A stretch of 49,165 nt of DNA from JAJDFU01 sp964641965 (GCA_964641965.1 CAZXLD010000038.1:1-49165), one strand, 5' to 3'; shown: positions 15,268 through 24,865, numbered from the stretch's first letter. Numbers and translations are program-made. The notes: generated by a model not told the origin, from the sequence alone.

Positions 15268-16715
15268 TTTGACCTCCAAAAGGCTGGGGTAAACAATACT
15301 AAAATGGTGAAGATCTCCAGCCTTCCCAACAACATCAAAAAACTGAGCAGCAGTTTTGCCCCTGCTGGTAGCCAGGCGAAGTTATCTGTCGGACCTACCT
15401 TGCCAAGCCCTGGTCCTACATTGCCAAGGGATGTTGCAGTGGCTCCTAAAGCTGTGGTGAAATCAAGTCCCAATACCGAGAGACATACGGATCCCAGTGC
15501 GAATAGCATTAAATATAAAAGAAGGAAAATAATAATGTGCGTGTAAATTTTTGGCGCAATCGTTTGATCACTCACTTTTAGTGTCAAAATAGCCCTTGGA
15601 TGCAATATGCGTTTAAATTCGAGTAAGGAGTTTTTATAAAAGACAATATGGCGAATGAGTTTGATCCCTCCGCTGGTAGAGCCGGCACAAGCCCCCGAAA
15701 ACATCAGAATGAAAAAAAGCATAGTCAATCCGGCTGTCCACTGGGTGTAGTCAGCTGAAACGAAGCCGGTTGTTGTGACAACCGAAACAATTTGAAAAAG
15801 GCTATCCCGGAATGCCCGTTCTGCCGGATAGCCGGTCTGCAGGAACACCGGAACACATACCACCATAAGCAATACCGCAAGGACGAACATGTAGGTCCTG
15901 AATTCCTCATTCTGCCACACCGTCCTTAGCTTTCCCTGGAACCCCAGGTACATTACCGTAAAGTTGGTTCCCGCCAGGATCATGAATAAAATTAGCGTAT
16001 ACTGGATCAAAGGAGTCTCATAGTACATGATGCTGGCGTTTTTGGTACTAAAGCCGCCTGTAGCCATTGTGGTGAGTGCGTGATTGATCGCATCAAATGC
16101 AGTCATCCCTTCCGCCCAAAGCAATATAAATAGAAGCCCGGAAAGCCCCAGGTACAACAGCCAAAGGCGTCTTGCCGTTTCCCGAATCCTGGGGTGCAAC
16201 TTGTCGGATTTCGGCCCTGGGGTTTCAGCACCAAAAAGCTCAATCCCCCCAAAGCCAAGCAAGGGGAATATGGCTACGGTCAGGACGATTATTCCCATTC
16301 CACCTAACCATTGGGTAAGGCTTCGCCAAAATAGAATGCCTTTGGGGAGCGACTCGATATCCTCGAAAATCGTAGCTCCGGTGGTAGTCATTCCCGAAAT
16401 AGTCTCAAAAACAGCATCGGTTAGATTGATTTCAATATTGCTGTATAAATAGGGAAGCGTACTAAAAGCAATCATGCTTAACCATCCCAAGGCAACAATC
16501 AGGAACCCCTCCCGCTTTTTAATCGATAGGGAGCCATTCAGCGGTATTAAACGGCAGGCAATTCCGGATCCGATAGTGATCAGGCTGGAGTAGACAAAGG
16601 CAAGAGTTCCTTCACCCTCAAAGCAAAGGGATACTCCAATACAGGAAACCATAAGAATGCCTGTCAGGAGAAGCATGGAGCCGATCACCCTGGCTATAAG
16701 GGAAAGATTAATCAT
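15264..16715 (-). CDS. trkH: Trk-type potassium uptake membrane subunit TrkH
   Basis: A 483-residue integral membrane protein with the four pore-loop repeats of the Trk/Ktr/HKT superfamily: TTTGATIFE, TMATGGFSTK, VVTTTGFVSAD and TSLGNVGPGLG, each supplying the filter glycine. A GACAGSTSGGIKLIRH segment between repeats matches the TrkH gate loop. It works with a cytosolic TrkA/KtrA ring that binds nucleotides. trkA is the gene upstream on the same strand, 54 bp away, so the two form an operon. K+ rather than Na+ selectivity is assumed from the filter glycines. Confidence 0.93.
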   Translation of the reverse strand: MINLSLIARVIGSMLLLTGILMVSCIGVSLCFEGEGTLAFVYSSLITIGSGIACRLIPLNGSLSIKKREGFLIVALGWLSMIAFSTLPYLYSNIEINLTDAVFETISGMTTTGATIFEDIESLPKGILFWRSLTQWLGGMGIIVLTVAIFPLLGFGGIELFGAETPGPKSDKLHPRIRETARRLWLLYLGLSGLLFILLWAEGMTAFDAINHALTTMATGGFSTKNASIMYYETPLIQYTLILFMILAGTNFTVMYLGFQGKLRTVWQNEEFRTYMFVLAVLLMVVCVPVFLQTGYPAERAFRDSLFQIVSVVTTTGFVSADYTQWTAGLTMLFFILMFSGACAGSTSGGIKLIRHIVFYKNSLLEFKRILHPRAILTLKVSDQTIAPKIYTHIIIFLLLYLMLFALGSVCLSVLGLDFTTALGATATSLGNVGPGLGKVGPTDNFAWLPAGAKLLLSFLMLLGRLEIFTILVLFTPAFWRSN

Positions 16716-16769
16716 TTGTGGGCTAAAAATAGCGGAAGTGTAGAGGAAGGACCATTTGGTTTTCTACTG

Positions 16770-18110
16770 CTAATTGAAAAGGCGCTCCAGTTTATCAATG
16801 GCTTCCGGTAAGGCAAAAACAATCACTTTATCCTGACTCTGGAATTGAAAATCTCCATTCGGTATCAGGCTTTGATCGCCTCGAATCACGCCACCGATCA
16901 TGGATCCTTTTGGGATCTTCAACTCTTTGGTGTTCTGACCGGTAACCTGAGCATGCTCACTTAATACAAACTCAATAACCTCAGCATCCACCCCATTTAA
17001 ACTGGTGATAGCCTCCACACGTCCTTTTCGAACATACCTGAAGATATTATTGGCAGCGATCAACTTTCGGTTAATCAAGGTATCTACTCCAATATTCTGT
17101 GAGATATGCACATATTCCTTGTTTTCAACCTGGGCAATGGTTTTTCGGACCCCGTGGTTTTTAGCTGCAAGGCAGGCAATTATGTTCGTTTCAGAATTGG
17201 TTGTTACAGCAATAAAGGCATCCATTTGCTCCAACCCTTCTTCTACCAATAAATCCATGTTGCTATAGTCCCCATTGATGACAAGGGTATGATCAAGCGA
17301 TTCAGCAAGGTCCTTGCATCGCTCTTTGCTTTTCTCGATCAAGGTTACCTTATAGTTCTTCTCCAGCACCTGGGCGGTATCTTTGGCCAATCCGCCCCCA
17401 CCCAGGATCATTATATGCCGAACGGTAACCAATTTTTTACCGATTACTCGGGTTAGTTCTTCTCTGTCTCGCGATCGGGTAATAAAATAAACGTGGTCAT
17501 TTTCCCGAAGGACAGTATCAGCAGTTGGTATCAAAGTCCGTTGCCCCCTCAAAATGGCAATCGGTTTTGTGGATTCATGCGCCAGGAGCTTGCCGGCATG
17601 CGATACTTTTTGCGAAATAAGGGGCGAGGACCCATCCAGGGTCAAACCGACCAGACTCAGTTTGCCGTCTTCAAATTCAAAAATATCGGTGAAGGAGCAC
17701 TGTCGGATTAATCGGTTGATTTCAAGTACGGCCAGTTGCCGAGGGGAAATCAGGTGATCCACCCCCAGGTCCTTGAACATGTGGAGCGGACCGTCTTCCA
17801 GGTATTCTTTATTAGTAACCCGGGCAATAGTCTTTTGGATACCCATTTTTTTAGCCAGAATAGCTGTTAGGATATTCGAATTTTCCGAAGTTGTAACAGC
17901 TAATAGTAATTGGGCCTGGTTGGGACTGGCCTGCTTTAGAATACCTATGGAAGTGGAATCCCCCCAGATCGTAAGGACATCCAAATGGGATTCAGCATAA
18001 TCCAATACGTCTTTATTGGTGTCAATTAAAACTATATCCTGGTTTTCTTTTGTCAGAAGTTCTGCAAGGTGAAAACCCACATCTCCGGCACCTGCAATTA
18101 TTATTCTCAT
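16770..18110 (-). CDS. trkA: Trk system potassium uptake regulator TrkA
   Basis: A 446-residue cytoplasmic protein of two RCK units. The first nucleotide-binding fold begins MRIIIAGAGDVGFHLAELL with the acidic residue VLIDTNKD; the second begins HIMILGGGGLAKDTAQVLEKN with VTLIEKS. Each is followed by a TrkA_C domain (for example LKIPKGSMIGGVIRGDQSLIPNGDF). This is the standard full-length double TrkA. It is the first gene of the trkA-trkH operon and gates TrkH in response to NAD(H) or ATP/ADP. Confidence 0.94.
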   Translation of the reverse strand: MRIIIAGAGDVGFHLAELLTKENQDIVLIDTNKDVLDYAESHLDVLTIWGDSTSIGILKQASPNQAQLLLAVTTSENSNILTAILAKKMGIQKTIARVTNKEYLEDGPLHMFKDLGVDHLISPRQLAVLEINRLIRQCSFTDIFEFEDGKLSLVGLTLDGSSPLISQKVSHAGKLLAHESTKPIAILRGQRTLIPTADTVLRENDHVYFITRSRDREELTRVIGKKLVTVRHIMILGGGGLAKDTAQVLEKNYKVTLIEKSKERCKDLAESLDHTLVINGDYSNMDLLVEEGLEQMDAFIAVTTNSETNIIACLAAKNHGVRKTIAQVENKEYVHISQNIGVDTLINRKLIAANNIFRYVRKGRVEAITSLNGVDAEVIEFVLSEHAQVTGQNTKELKIPKGSMIGGVIRGDQSLIPNGDFQFQSQDKVIVFALPEAIDKLERLFN

Positions 18111-18247
18111 CTCTGAATCGCTTTGAAAAGCTTTTACCGCTGCAAATTTAGACGTTTCAACTACTTAAAGGACACATTTCTATGGACCATACCTACTAAA
18201 TTCGCATTATAGTAAATCTATATATCTCAATTCAAATCTATAGTTGT

Positions 18248-18727
18248 ATGAAAATCCTGATGGTATGCCTGGGCAATATTTGTCGATCACCTTTGGCAGA
18301 AGGGATTCTGAAAAAAAAGTCAACGGATAGGAAGCTCAACTGGCAAATTGATTCTGCAGGCACGGGATCCTGGCATATTGGCGAACCTCCAGACCCCAGG
18401 TCCAGGGAAGTGGCTCTTCGTAACGGCATTGATATTTCGGATCAAAAAGCGCGACAACTACAGACATCTGACCTCCATTATTACGACTATATTTTTGCAA
18501 TGGATAGCGCCAATTACCGGGATATTCTTAGGATGAAAGATTATGCCGGAGGGACTGCCCAGGTTGAAATGATACTCGATCGAGCAAATCCAGGCCAGGC
18601 TGAATCGGTACCCGATCCCTATTGGGATGATAGAGGCTTTGATCAGGTTTTTCAATTACTAGACACGGCCACTGATGCTATTCTGGACCAACTAGCCAAC
18701 GCTCCTACGATTGAAAAGGAGCTTTAA
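18248..18727 (+). CDS. Low-molecular-weight protein-tyrosine phosphatase
   Basis: A 159-residue LMW-PTP. The P-loop CLGNICRS (residues 7-14) contains nucleophile Cys7 and Arg13, and the general acid Asp123 lies in VPDPYW. The signature DSAGTGSWHIGEPPDPR (35-51) is typical. Such enzymes dephosphorylate tyrosine on bacterial tyrosine kinases or small substrates; no capsule kinase gene is adjacent, so the partner is unknown. The gene is monocistronic and its 3' end overlaps convergent sucA by 4 bp. Confidence 0.94.
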   Translation: MKILMVCLGNICRSPLAEGILKKKSTDRKLNWQIDSAGTGSWHIGEPPDPRSREVALRNGIDISDQKARQLQTSDLHYYDYIFAMDSANYRDILRMKDYAGGTAQVEMILDRANPGQAESVPDPYWDDRGFDQVFQLLDTATDAILDQLANAPTIEKEL

Positions 18728-21519
18728 CTTGCTTCCCCAACACCAAAGGCTGTTTCTACAATTTCCTTTTGTTGTTGGTCGTGGACCATCTTGAACCCGG
18801 TTGCTGGAGATGCACTTGATTTGCGGGCCACGAATTCAATCTGATCCAATGAAATACCTAGCTCCTTATTCCGCAAAATATTATTGATGTATTGCCACGG
18901 ACCCATATTGGAGGGCTCTTCCTGCACCCAGACCAGACCAGCTTCACTGTATTTATCTAGAATGGCATTCAGCTGTTTTGCCGGGAAAGGATAAAGTTGT
19001 TCAAGGCGGACAATGGCCACATCCTGTCTGTCATTATTCCTTCTGTAATCCAGCAAATCAAAGTAGACTTTCCCACTGCACAGCAGCACTCGCGTTACGT
19101 TCTTTTCAGTGGCACCGGCAAAGTTTGGGTCGTCCAGAACCTCCTTAAAACAAGTGTCATCCAAAAAATCGGCTCGGGGAGAGACGACCTCAGGGTGGCG
19201 CAGCAGCGATTTTGGGGACATAACGACCAAAGGCTTCCGAAATGGCCGGGCAATCTGGCGCCGTAGCAGGTGGAAAAAATTAGCAGGTGAGGTAACGTTG
19301 GCTACTGTAATATTGAACTCAGCACATGCTTGCAGGAATCGTTCGATCCGGCCACTGGAGTGTTCAGGACCCTGACCCTCATAGCCATGTGGGAGCAATA
19401 AAACCAATCCACTCATCCGTTGCCACTTACTCTCTGCAGCAGAAATGTATTGATCGACGATGGTTTGCCCTCCGTTGTAAAAATCGCCAAACTGGGCTTC
19501 CCAGATCACCAGGGTGTCGGGAGAAGCCAGGGAATAACCGTACTCGAAACCCATCACAGCGAACTCAGATAGTAGGGAATTAAAAATCCTGAATTTACCT
19601 TGTTTTTCGGCCAGATGGTTTAGCCTGTTATATTCTTGAAAGGTGTTGGCATCATGCAAGATCGAGTGGCGGTGCGAAAAGGTTCCTCGCCTTACATCCT
19701 GACCGCTCATCCGTACATCATGGCCCTTCACCAACAGAGAGCCGTAGGCAAGTAGTTCGGCCATAGCCCAGTCCAATTGATCATTATCCAATTGTTTGTG
19801 CTTGGATTTGTATAGCCGCTTGACTTTGCTAAGGGGGGTAAATCCTTCCGGAATAGCCATTAGCTTGGTAATCAGCTCCTCTAATTCCTCCTTTCCGATG
19901 CCTGTAACGGGTGATTGTTCAAAATCTGCAGGATCGCTGGTTTTCTTAAGCTTTCTCCAGGCTTGTTCAGATTCCTGGTACTTATATGGTAAGGGATTCT
20001 GCTTGACGTCATTCAGTCGATCCTGGAGGAATGACCAGAACTTTTCCTCCATCTCCTGGCTTAAGGATGCATCTACATCTCCGCGCTGAACCAATTTTTT
20101 TGAGTACACTTCCCTGGGATCCGGATGCTTGCTAATGATTTCGTACATCTCGGGCTGGGTAAACTTGGGATCATCTCCTTCATTATGGCCATGCCGACGA
20201 TAGCAAACGATATCGATGAAAACGTCAGAATTGAAATGTTGCCGAAAATCAACGGCCATCTCGGCTGCAAAAAGTACAGCTTCGGCGTCATCCCCATTGA
20301 CATGGAAAACAGGGGCGTCTACCAGTTGTGCAGCGGCGGTAGAGTAGGTGGAAGAACGGGCATCATCAAAATCCGTAGTAAATCCAACCTGATTGTTGAT
20401 CACAATATGAATGGTACCACCCGTATAATAGCCATTAAGTTTACTCATTTGAACGGTCTCGTAGACCACTCCCTGACCGGCAACTGCCGCATCTCCATGG
20501 ATCAAAATGGGTAAAATCCGATCGTAATCGCTTTCGTAGAGAATATCGGCTTTGGCACGAGCAAAGCCCTCGACTACCGGATCTACAGATTCCAGGTGAG
20601 AAGGGTTAGGCGCTAATTTCAGGTCAATTACTTTGCCGGAGGTTGTAGGTACTTGAGATGAAAACCCCAGATGGTATTTGACATCTCCATCACCAAAGCT
20701 TAGATCAGGCACGGCTGTTCCTTCAAATTCATTGAAAATTTGCTCATAGGTTTTACCCATGATATTGGCTAGCACATTAAGTCTACCCCGGTGTGCCATC
20801 CCCATCACGACTTCCTCGACCTGTTCGTCAGCTGCTTTATTGATGATTCCGTCGAGAGCCACGATTGTACATTCACCACCTTCCAGTGAGAATCGTTTTT
20901 GCCCGATGTATTTAGTATGCAAGAAGCGTTCAAAAATTACCGCTCCATTCAGTTTTTCAAGGAGGCGTTTTTTCTTTTCCATGGGAATGTCATAGGCATT
21001 GTCCGGATGGTGGCGTTCAATGCGCTCTCTTACCCAGCGTCGCTGTTCCCGATGGCGAATATGCTGATATTCAAAGCCTATATTGCTACAGTAAACCCGC
21101 TGTAAGTGGTCAATGATTTCCTGTAAAGTTGCTTTTCCTGGCAGTCCGGCTTCTACGGCAGCCTGGAAATATAGGGGGCGGTCGGCATCCGAAAGGCCGA
21201 AATCTTCAAGATTCAGGTTGGGTTTGCGGTCCCTGCGCTGGCGAATTGGATTGGTAGTGCTCAGCAAATGTCCTCTATTTCGGTAGGCCCGTACCAGGGC
21301 GAGCACATCAAACTCTTTTTGTGCATTTTCCAGTGAGGTACCGCTTCCTTCAACGGCTGCTGGCTGAGCGTGGCCATTTCCATTGGATTGGGCAAAATCG
21401 AAACCTTTGAAAAAGGTACGCCAGCCTTCGTCTACCTTTTCTGGATCGGCCAGGTATTGATGATATAAGGTATCGATATAATTAGGGTCTGCATTGGCTA
21501 TAAAGGACAGGTCTTTCAT
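18724..21519 (-). CDS. sucA: 2-oxoglutarate dehydrogenase E1 component
   Basis: A 931-residue thiamine-diphosphate enzyme of the TCA cycle that decarboxylates 2-oxoglutarate and passes succinyl groups to E2. The N-terminal domain (YIDTLYHQYLADPEKVDEGWRTFF) is the E1o-specific helix that binds the rest of the complex. The cofactor region includes HGDAAVAGQGVVYE and INNQVGFTTD, and the C-terminal part has FLQACAEFN, LVVMSPKSLLRHP and WVQEEPSNMGPW. Length is normal. No sucB lies next to it, so E2 must be elsewhere. Confidence 0.97.
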   Translation of the reverse strand: MKDLSFIANADPNYIDTLYHQYLADPEKVDEGWRTFFKGFDFAQSNGNGHAQPAAVEGSGTSLENAQKEFDVLALVRAYRNRGHLLSTTNPIRQRRDRKPNLNLEDFGLSDADRPLYFQAAVEAGLPGKATLQEIIDHLQRVYCSNIGFEYQHIRHREQRRWVRERIERHHPDNAYDIPMEKKKRLLEKLNGAVIFERFLHTKYIGQKRFSLEGGECTIVALDGIINKAADEQVEEVVMGMAHRGRLNVLANIMGKTYEQIFNEFEGTAVPDLSFGDGDVKYHLGFSSQVPTTSGKVIDLKLAPNPSHLESVDPVVEGFARAKADILYESDYDRILPILIHGDAAVAGQGVVYETVQMSKLNGYYTGGTIHIVINNQVGFTTDFDDARSSTYSTAAAQLVDAPVFHVNGDDAEAVLFAAEMAVDFRQHFNSDVFIDIVCYRRHGHNEGDDPKFTQPEMYEIISKHPDPREVYSKKLVQRGDVDASLSQEMEEKFWSFLQDRLNDVKQNPLPYKYQESEQAWRKLKKTSDPADFEQSPVTGIGKEELEELITKLMAIPEGFTPLSKVKRLYKSKHKQLDNDQLDWAMAELLAYGSLLVKGHDVRMSGQDVRRGTFSHRHSILHDANTFQEYNRLNHLAEKQGKFRIFNSLLSEFAVMGFEYGYSLASPDTLVIWEAQFGDFYNGGQTIVDQYISAAESKWQRMSGLVLLLPHGYEGQGPEHSSGRIERFLQACAEFNITVANVTSPANFFHLLRRQIARPFRKPLVVMSPKSLLRHPEVVSPRADFLDDTCFKEVLDDPNFAGATEKNVTRVLLCSGKVYFDLLDYRRNNDRQDVAIVRLEQLYPFPAKQLNAILDKYSEAGLVWVQEEPSNMGPWQYINNILRNKELGISLDQIEFVARKSSASPATGFKMVHDQQQKEIVETAFGVGEAS

Positions 21520-21828
21520 GCGTTTGTATACCAGTTTTCGTCAAGTTGAGTGCAGCACATACAGCAAGAAACTAAACAAGCTGATGAACAACACTTTAGC
21601 GAATTAAATGTGTTCTGTTTGAAAGGTAAATATCGGTAAAAATGATATCTAGTATACCATTTAAGCCGCCTTACTTCAAGTGTATTTAAAACATGGTTAG
21701 CTCCACGTTAGGTTTCGAAAAGTACAAATTGAGAGTGAAAAAAGTATTCAATTTTTTGATAAGCAGGAAAAAGGATTTACTTTTGCCATCCGTTTAGAAA
21801 CAGATACAATTAAGGTAAAGAATCAGGG
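21520..21828. promoter_or_regulatory. Divergent sucA/rpsT intergenic region with rpsT promoter (21755-21785)
   Basis: In this 309-bp AT-rich gap, TTTG at 21755-21758 and TACTTTTG at 21778-21785 fit the Bacteroidota -33 TTTG and -7 TAnnTTTG boxes with a 19-bp spacer, reading towards rpsT. The start would be near 21790, leaving a leader of about 40 bases. No equally good box was seen for sucA on the other strand. I see no gene or RNA in the remaining bases. Confidence 0.6.
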
Positions 21829-22083
21829 ATGGCACACCATAAATCAGCCAAGAAAAGAATTCGGCAGGATAGTAAGAAGCGGTTAGCCAACCGTTACTAT
21901 AAAAAGACTGCGCGTACAGCGATCAAGCAGTTGCGGGAGATGAGCGAAAAAGAAGAGGCCGAAAAGTTTCTACCTAAAGTAGAATCTATGATCGATAAAT
22001 TGGCAAAGCGTGGGACTTGGCACAAAAACAAAGCTGCCAACCTAAAGAGCAGCTTGTCTAAACATGTGAGTAGCCTCGCCTAA
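21829..22083 (+). CDS. rpsT: 30S ribosomal protein S20
   Basis: An 84-residue very basic protein with the S20 pattern MAHHKSAKKRIRQDSKKRLANR and a C-terminal helix ending GTWHKNKAANLKSSLSKHV. It binds 16S rRNA early in small-subunit assembly. Length and charge are normal. It is a single gene with its own promoter upstream and a hairpin terminator downstream. Confidence 0.97.
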   Translation: MAHHKSAKKRIRQDSKKRLANRYYKKTARTAIKQLREMSEKEEAEKFLPKVESMIDKLAKRGTWHKNKAANLKSSLSKHVSSLA

Positions 22084-22110
22084 GTTTGCACAAGGCTAAA
22101 AGATAAGTAG

Positions 22111-22142
22111 AGGGTGTATTTCAGAAGAAGTACACCCTTTTC
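22111..22142 (+). terminator. rpsT intrinsic terminator
   Basis: Perfect 8-bp stem AGGGTGTA/TACACCCT (22111-22118 and 22131-22138) with a 12-base loop, followed by four T residues. It lies 27 bp after the rpsT stop. Confidence 0.75.
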
Positions 22143-22161
22143 AATTGTCGAGACCTCCGAT

Positions 22162-22188
22162 TATATTTGCAAACGAACGTTCATTCGT
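22162..22188 (+). promoter_or_regulatory. paaE promoter -7 box and TetR-type operator
   Basis: TATATTTG at 22162-22169 is an exact TAnnTTTG -7 box. Three bases later comes ACGAACGTTCATTCGT (22173-22188), an imperfect palindrome with ACGAA/TTCGT arms covering the expected start of transcription. The site resembles one at the paaA promoter (25943-25958) and the CnAACGnnCGTTnG form known for PaaR repressors. The TetR gene is two genes on, so binding by its product is likely. Confidence 0.65.
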
Positions 22189-22193
22189 ATTTT

Positions 22194-23270
22194 ATGTCTC
22201 GATTCCATTCTCTTCGCGTACAGGAAGTCCGTTCGGAAACGGCAGACTGTGTTTCCATCGCATTTGATCTTACCCCTGAGCAGCAATCCATTTTCTCATT
22301 TCTTCCCGGTCAATATCTTACCCTTCGGACCCAATTGGAGGGAGAGGAGGTACGCCGGTCCTACTCGATATGTACCAGTCCGCTGGATGGAGAGCTGCGG
22401 GTAGCGATCAAAAAAGTACCCGGTGGGAAATTTTCCACCTTTGCCAATGAGGCTTTACAAACAGGGGATATCCTGGAAGCCATGCCGCCCATGGGTAACT
22501 TTACTACCGAGGTCAATAGCGCCAATCAACACCTGTATGTAGGCGTTGCAGCAGGTAGTGGGATTACGCCGGTTCTTTCCCTGGTCAAAACCATTCTGGA
22601 AGCTGAACCCGCCTCTCAGTTTTTATTATTCTATGGAAACCGGCATGTGGATACCATTATTTTCCGGGAAGAAATTGAAGGGTTAAAAAACCAATTCCTA
22701 GATCGATTTGTGGTTCACCACATCCTTAGTGGTGAGCATTATTCTACGGATATGTTTGCTGGACGGATCTCTTCTGCTAAAATGAAGGCTTTTTCCAGTC
22801 ATCTTTTTGATCCCAAGGAAGTAAGTGCCTTTTTTTTATGTGGCCCCCAGCCCATGATCATGGATGTCAAGAAAGTCTTGAAGGAGCAGCATGTAGACTC
22901 TCATAAAATACATTTTGAACTGTTCACGACGGCTTTCCCAAACCACGGCCACCAAAAACGCCGGCAAGAGACCAGAAAACAACAAGGAGTGGAGGCGACG
23001 GTTGAATTGGTGATGGATGGAAGTCGGTTCAGGTTCCAAATGGAGCAAGGGGATCGAACGGTTTTGGATGCAGCGCAACAAGCCGGTGCAGATGTTCCCT
23101 TTTCCTGCAAAGGTGGAGTGTGTAGTACTTGTAGGGCGAAAGTGCTGAGCGGAGAGGTACAAATGGATGTAAATTATGCGCTTGAGGCGGATGAATTGGA
23201 GCAAGGTTATGTGCTCACCTGCCAAGCACATCCGATTACCAATCAATTAGTTCTGGATTTTGACAGTTAG
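22194..23270 (+). CDS. paaE: Phenylacetyl-CoA epoxidase reductase subunit PaaE
   Basis: The electron-transfer subunit of the phenylacetyl-CoA 1,2-epoxidase, moving electrons from NAD(P)H to the PaaAC diiron centre. The 358-residue protein has a FAD domain with RRSYSICTSP, an NAD(P) domain with GVAAGSGITPVLSLVKTIL, FFLCGPQPMIMDVKKVL, and a C-terminal 2Fe-2S ferredoxin with CKGGVCSTCRAKVLSGEV and LTCQAHP. I start at ATG 22194; the frame extends to 22167 but that part lies in the operator. It precedes the TetR gene by 18 bp and is separated from paaABC by 2.8 kb, which is unusual. Confidence 0.9.
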   Translation: MSRFHSLRVQEVRSETADCVSIAFDLTPEQQSIFSFLPGQYLTLRTQLEGEEVRRSYSICTSPLDGELRVAIKKVPGGKFSTFANEALQTGDILEAMPPMGNFTTEVNSANQHLYVGVAAGSGITPVLSLVKTILEAEPASQFLLFYGNRHVDTIIFREEIEGLKNQFLDRFVVHHILSGEHYSTDMFAGRISSAKMKAFSSHLFDPKEVSAFFLCGPQPMIMDVKKVLKEQHVDSHKIHFELFTTAFPNHGHQKRRQETRKQQGVEATVELVMDGSRFRFQMEQGDRTVLDAAQQAGADVPFSCKGGVCSTCRAKVLSGEVQMDVNYALEADELEQGYVLTCQAHPITNQLVLDFDS

Positions 23271-23288
23271 GTCTTTAATGCACAGCCA

Positions 23289-23873
23289 ATGCCAATAACT
23301 ACCAATCGACGGAAAGACATTTACGAAGCTGCCGCTCATTTATTTCGGACAAAAGGTTTTGTGGCTACCAGTATGCGGGACTTGGCGAAAGAGGTCAATC
23401 TGAATGCTTCCAGCCTGTACAACCACATATCCTCCAAGGAAGAGATTCTTCAGGAAATTTGTTTTTCAACGGCCCAAAAATTCGAATCCGGGATGGCTGA
23501 GGTGGAGGCAATAGAAGGGCGCTGCACGGAAAAGGTAAATAAGTTAATCGAGCAGCATCTTTGGATGGCTACTTCAGATCGAACTTCAATAACTGCATTT
23601 AATGACGAGTGGAGACACCTCAGTGAACCCTATTTAAGCGAATTTATAGCCTTGCGCAAGGATTACGAAAATCGGTTTGGCCGAATTTTGGAGGAAGGCA
23701 TGAGGCAGGGCGAGTTTCGGAAAGCACCGGTTAATCTTGTCCTTTTTACGTTACTTTCTTCCTTGCGGTGGTTGTATGATTGGTTTGAACAAGGGCGAAG
23801 TATTTCCTTGTCGGAACTGGAAAAAGAAATGCAGGATTTTATTCTGAATGGGATTCGAGAAAAGGAATCTTAA
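23289..23873 (+). CDS. TetR-family regulator, probable phenylacetate repressor (PaaR-like)
   Basis: A 194-residue TetR protein. The N-terminal helix-turn-helix is clear: IYEAAAHLFRTKGFVATSMRDLAKEVNLNASSLYNHISSKEEIL. The C-terminal ligand domain is of the type in CoA-ester-sensing regulators, but that is not decisive from sequence. It is 18 bp after paaE, so likely in the same operon, and palindromes with ACGAA/TTCGT arms lie at the paaE and paaA promoters. The simplest reading is a repressor released by phenylacetyl-CoA. The effector is inferred from known PaaR systems. Confidence 0.82.
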   Translation: MPITTNRRKDIYEAAAHLFRTKGFVATSMRDLAKEVNLNASSLYNHISSKEEILQEICFSTAQKFESGMAEVEAIEGRCTEKVNKLIEQHLWMATSDRTSITAFNDEWRHLSEPYLSEFIALRKDYENRFGRILEEGMRQGEFRKAPVNLVLFTLLSSLRWLYDWFEQGRSISLSELEKEMQDFILNGIREKES

Positions 23874-24343
23874 CCATTGAGGGGAAAAGTCCAAGAACAG
23901 GTTGAGATTTGGCTTTTGGAGCGAACGCCCCCAAATTTTGTTATAGGACGACCCTTCGGGTGTCAGCATGCAAGCATCTGCCTAAGGCGCTTTATTTTCA
24001 AGAAAGGGGCCCCTGCCCCTTTCTTGAAACACATAGCCACAGCTACGCAACCGAAAATGTTCTAAAAGGTGGTCACCTGATTTTCATCCTTGCACTGTTC
24101 CAGTATATAGAGGACAAAGCAATTGTTTTATGTCGATCCATTATCAGGGTATCATAATAGGTCATAATCGGACTTCCAATTGGTGAGAGCTAGGTGGAAT
24201 TTCGAGTACAACCAAAAGGAGTTCGTGTGATAGTTAAATCAAACACTAGTCTATTTCAGGCGGGCATCATGGAGTGTACCATCAACAAGTAAGTACGCGT
24301 TTTAGAATTACCGATAAACTTATTCAAGCCAAAAAAATCTTTT
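23874..24343. other. Non-coding stretch with a long perfect inverted repeat
   Basis: This 470-bp gap between the TetR gene and the lipoprotein gene has no convincing gene; two short frames here lack any family likeness. At 23996-24029 there is a perfect 15-bp inverted repeat, TTTCAAGAAAGGGGC, with a 4-base loop CCCT. This could terminate the paaE-tetR transcript, although no T-run follows, or it may be part of a repetitive element. The rest shows no feature I can name. Confidence 0.6.
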
Positions 24344-24859
24344 ATGGAAGCAATTAAGTATGCTTTTTTTATTGTCCTAATGATTGGATTCGTTGCTTGT
24401 ACTGATGACGACAACGATGGACCCGACCCCATGCCTGGCCAAGTAACAGCTGTAATTGGTGGAGAAAATTTTACCTCCAATATCAACACTACCGACGGGA
24501 GCTTTTCAGAGCTGCTGGGTACCCGAACCATCGAAGTGGATGCGCCGGCAGGGGCAACCGGAGCAGGTGGAACTTTGGTCCTGGGTATGATCGATAATAG
24601 TTCCGGAACTGGGGAATGCATTACTGCCGGTGCCTACGGCTTAAATGCGCAGGCCCAGCTCTTTGGCACAATGGCCTATTTTGTGAATGGTACCACCTAT
24701 ACCACCTTAGGTCAAGACATCGAGTTAAGTATAACCGTAACTGATTGCAATGAAACCGACCGGACGATTTCCGGTGACTTTTCAGCGGTCCTGCAAATCG
24801 GAATTGACAGCACTACGATTTCGATTGCAAACGGTCGTTTTAATCAGATTTCCTTTTAA
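24344..24859 (+). CDS. Small putative lipoprotein
   Basis: A 171-residue protein with a lipoprotein signal: short basic start, hydrophobic FFIVLMIGFV and lipobox VAC with Cys20, followed by an Asp-rich stretch (TDDDNDGPDPMP). Acidic residues right after the lipid-bearing Cys are common for surface-exposed Bacteroidota lipoproteins. The mature part is rich in Gly, Thr and Ser with a beta pattern and ends ISIANGRFNQISF, similar to the ends of small DUF6252-like lipoproteins. I do not recognise a function. It converges on the desaturase gene, with a shared terminator between them. Confidence 0.75.
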   Translation: MEAIKYAFFIVLMIGFVACTDDDNDGPDPMPGQVTAVIGGENFTSNINTTDGSFSELLGTRTIEVDAPAGATGAGGTLVLGMIDNSSGTGECITAGAYGLNAQAQLFGTMAYFVNGTTYTTLGQDIELSITVTDCNETDRTISGDFSAVLQIGIDSTTISIANGRFNQISF

Positions 24860-24865
24860 AATGAG

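Noticed and set aside
21520..21828. tRNA or small RNA in the sucA-rpsT gap
   Set aside because: No cloverleaf or strong structured element was seen; only the rpsT promoter can be supported.
22836..23246. 136-residue minus-strand frame inside paaE
   Set aside because: Antisense shadow over the NAD and ferredoxin domains of PaaE.
23877..24157. Two short plus-strand frames after the TetR gene
   Set aside because: They span the hairpin at 23996-24029, have no recognisable motifs and look like chance frames.
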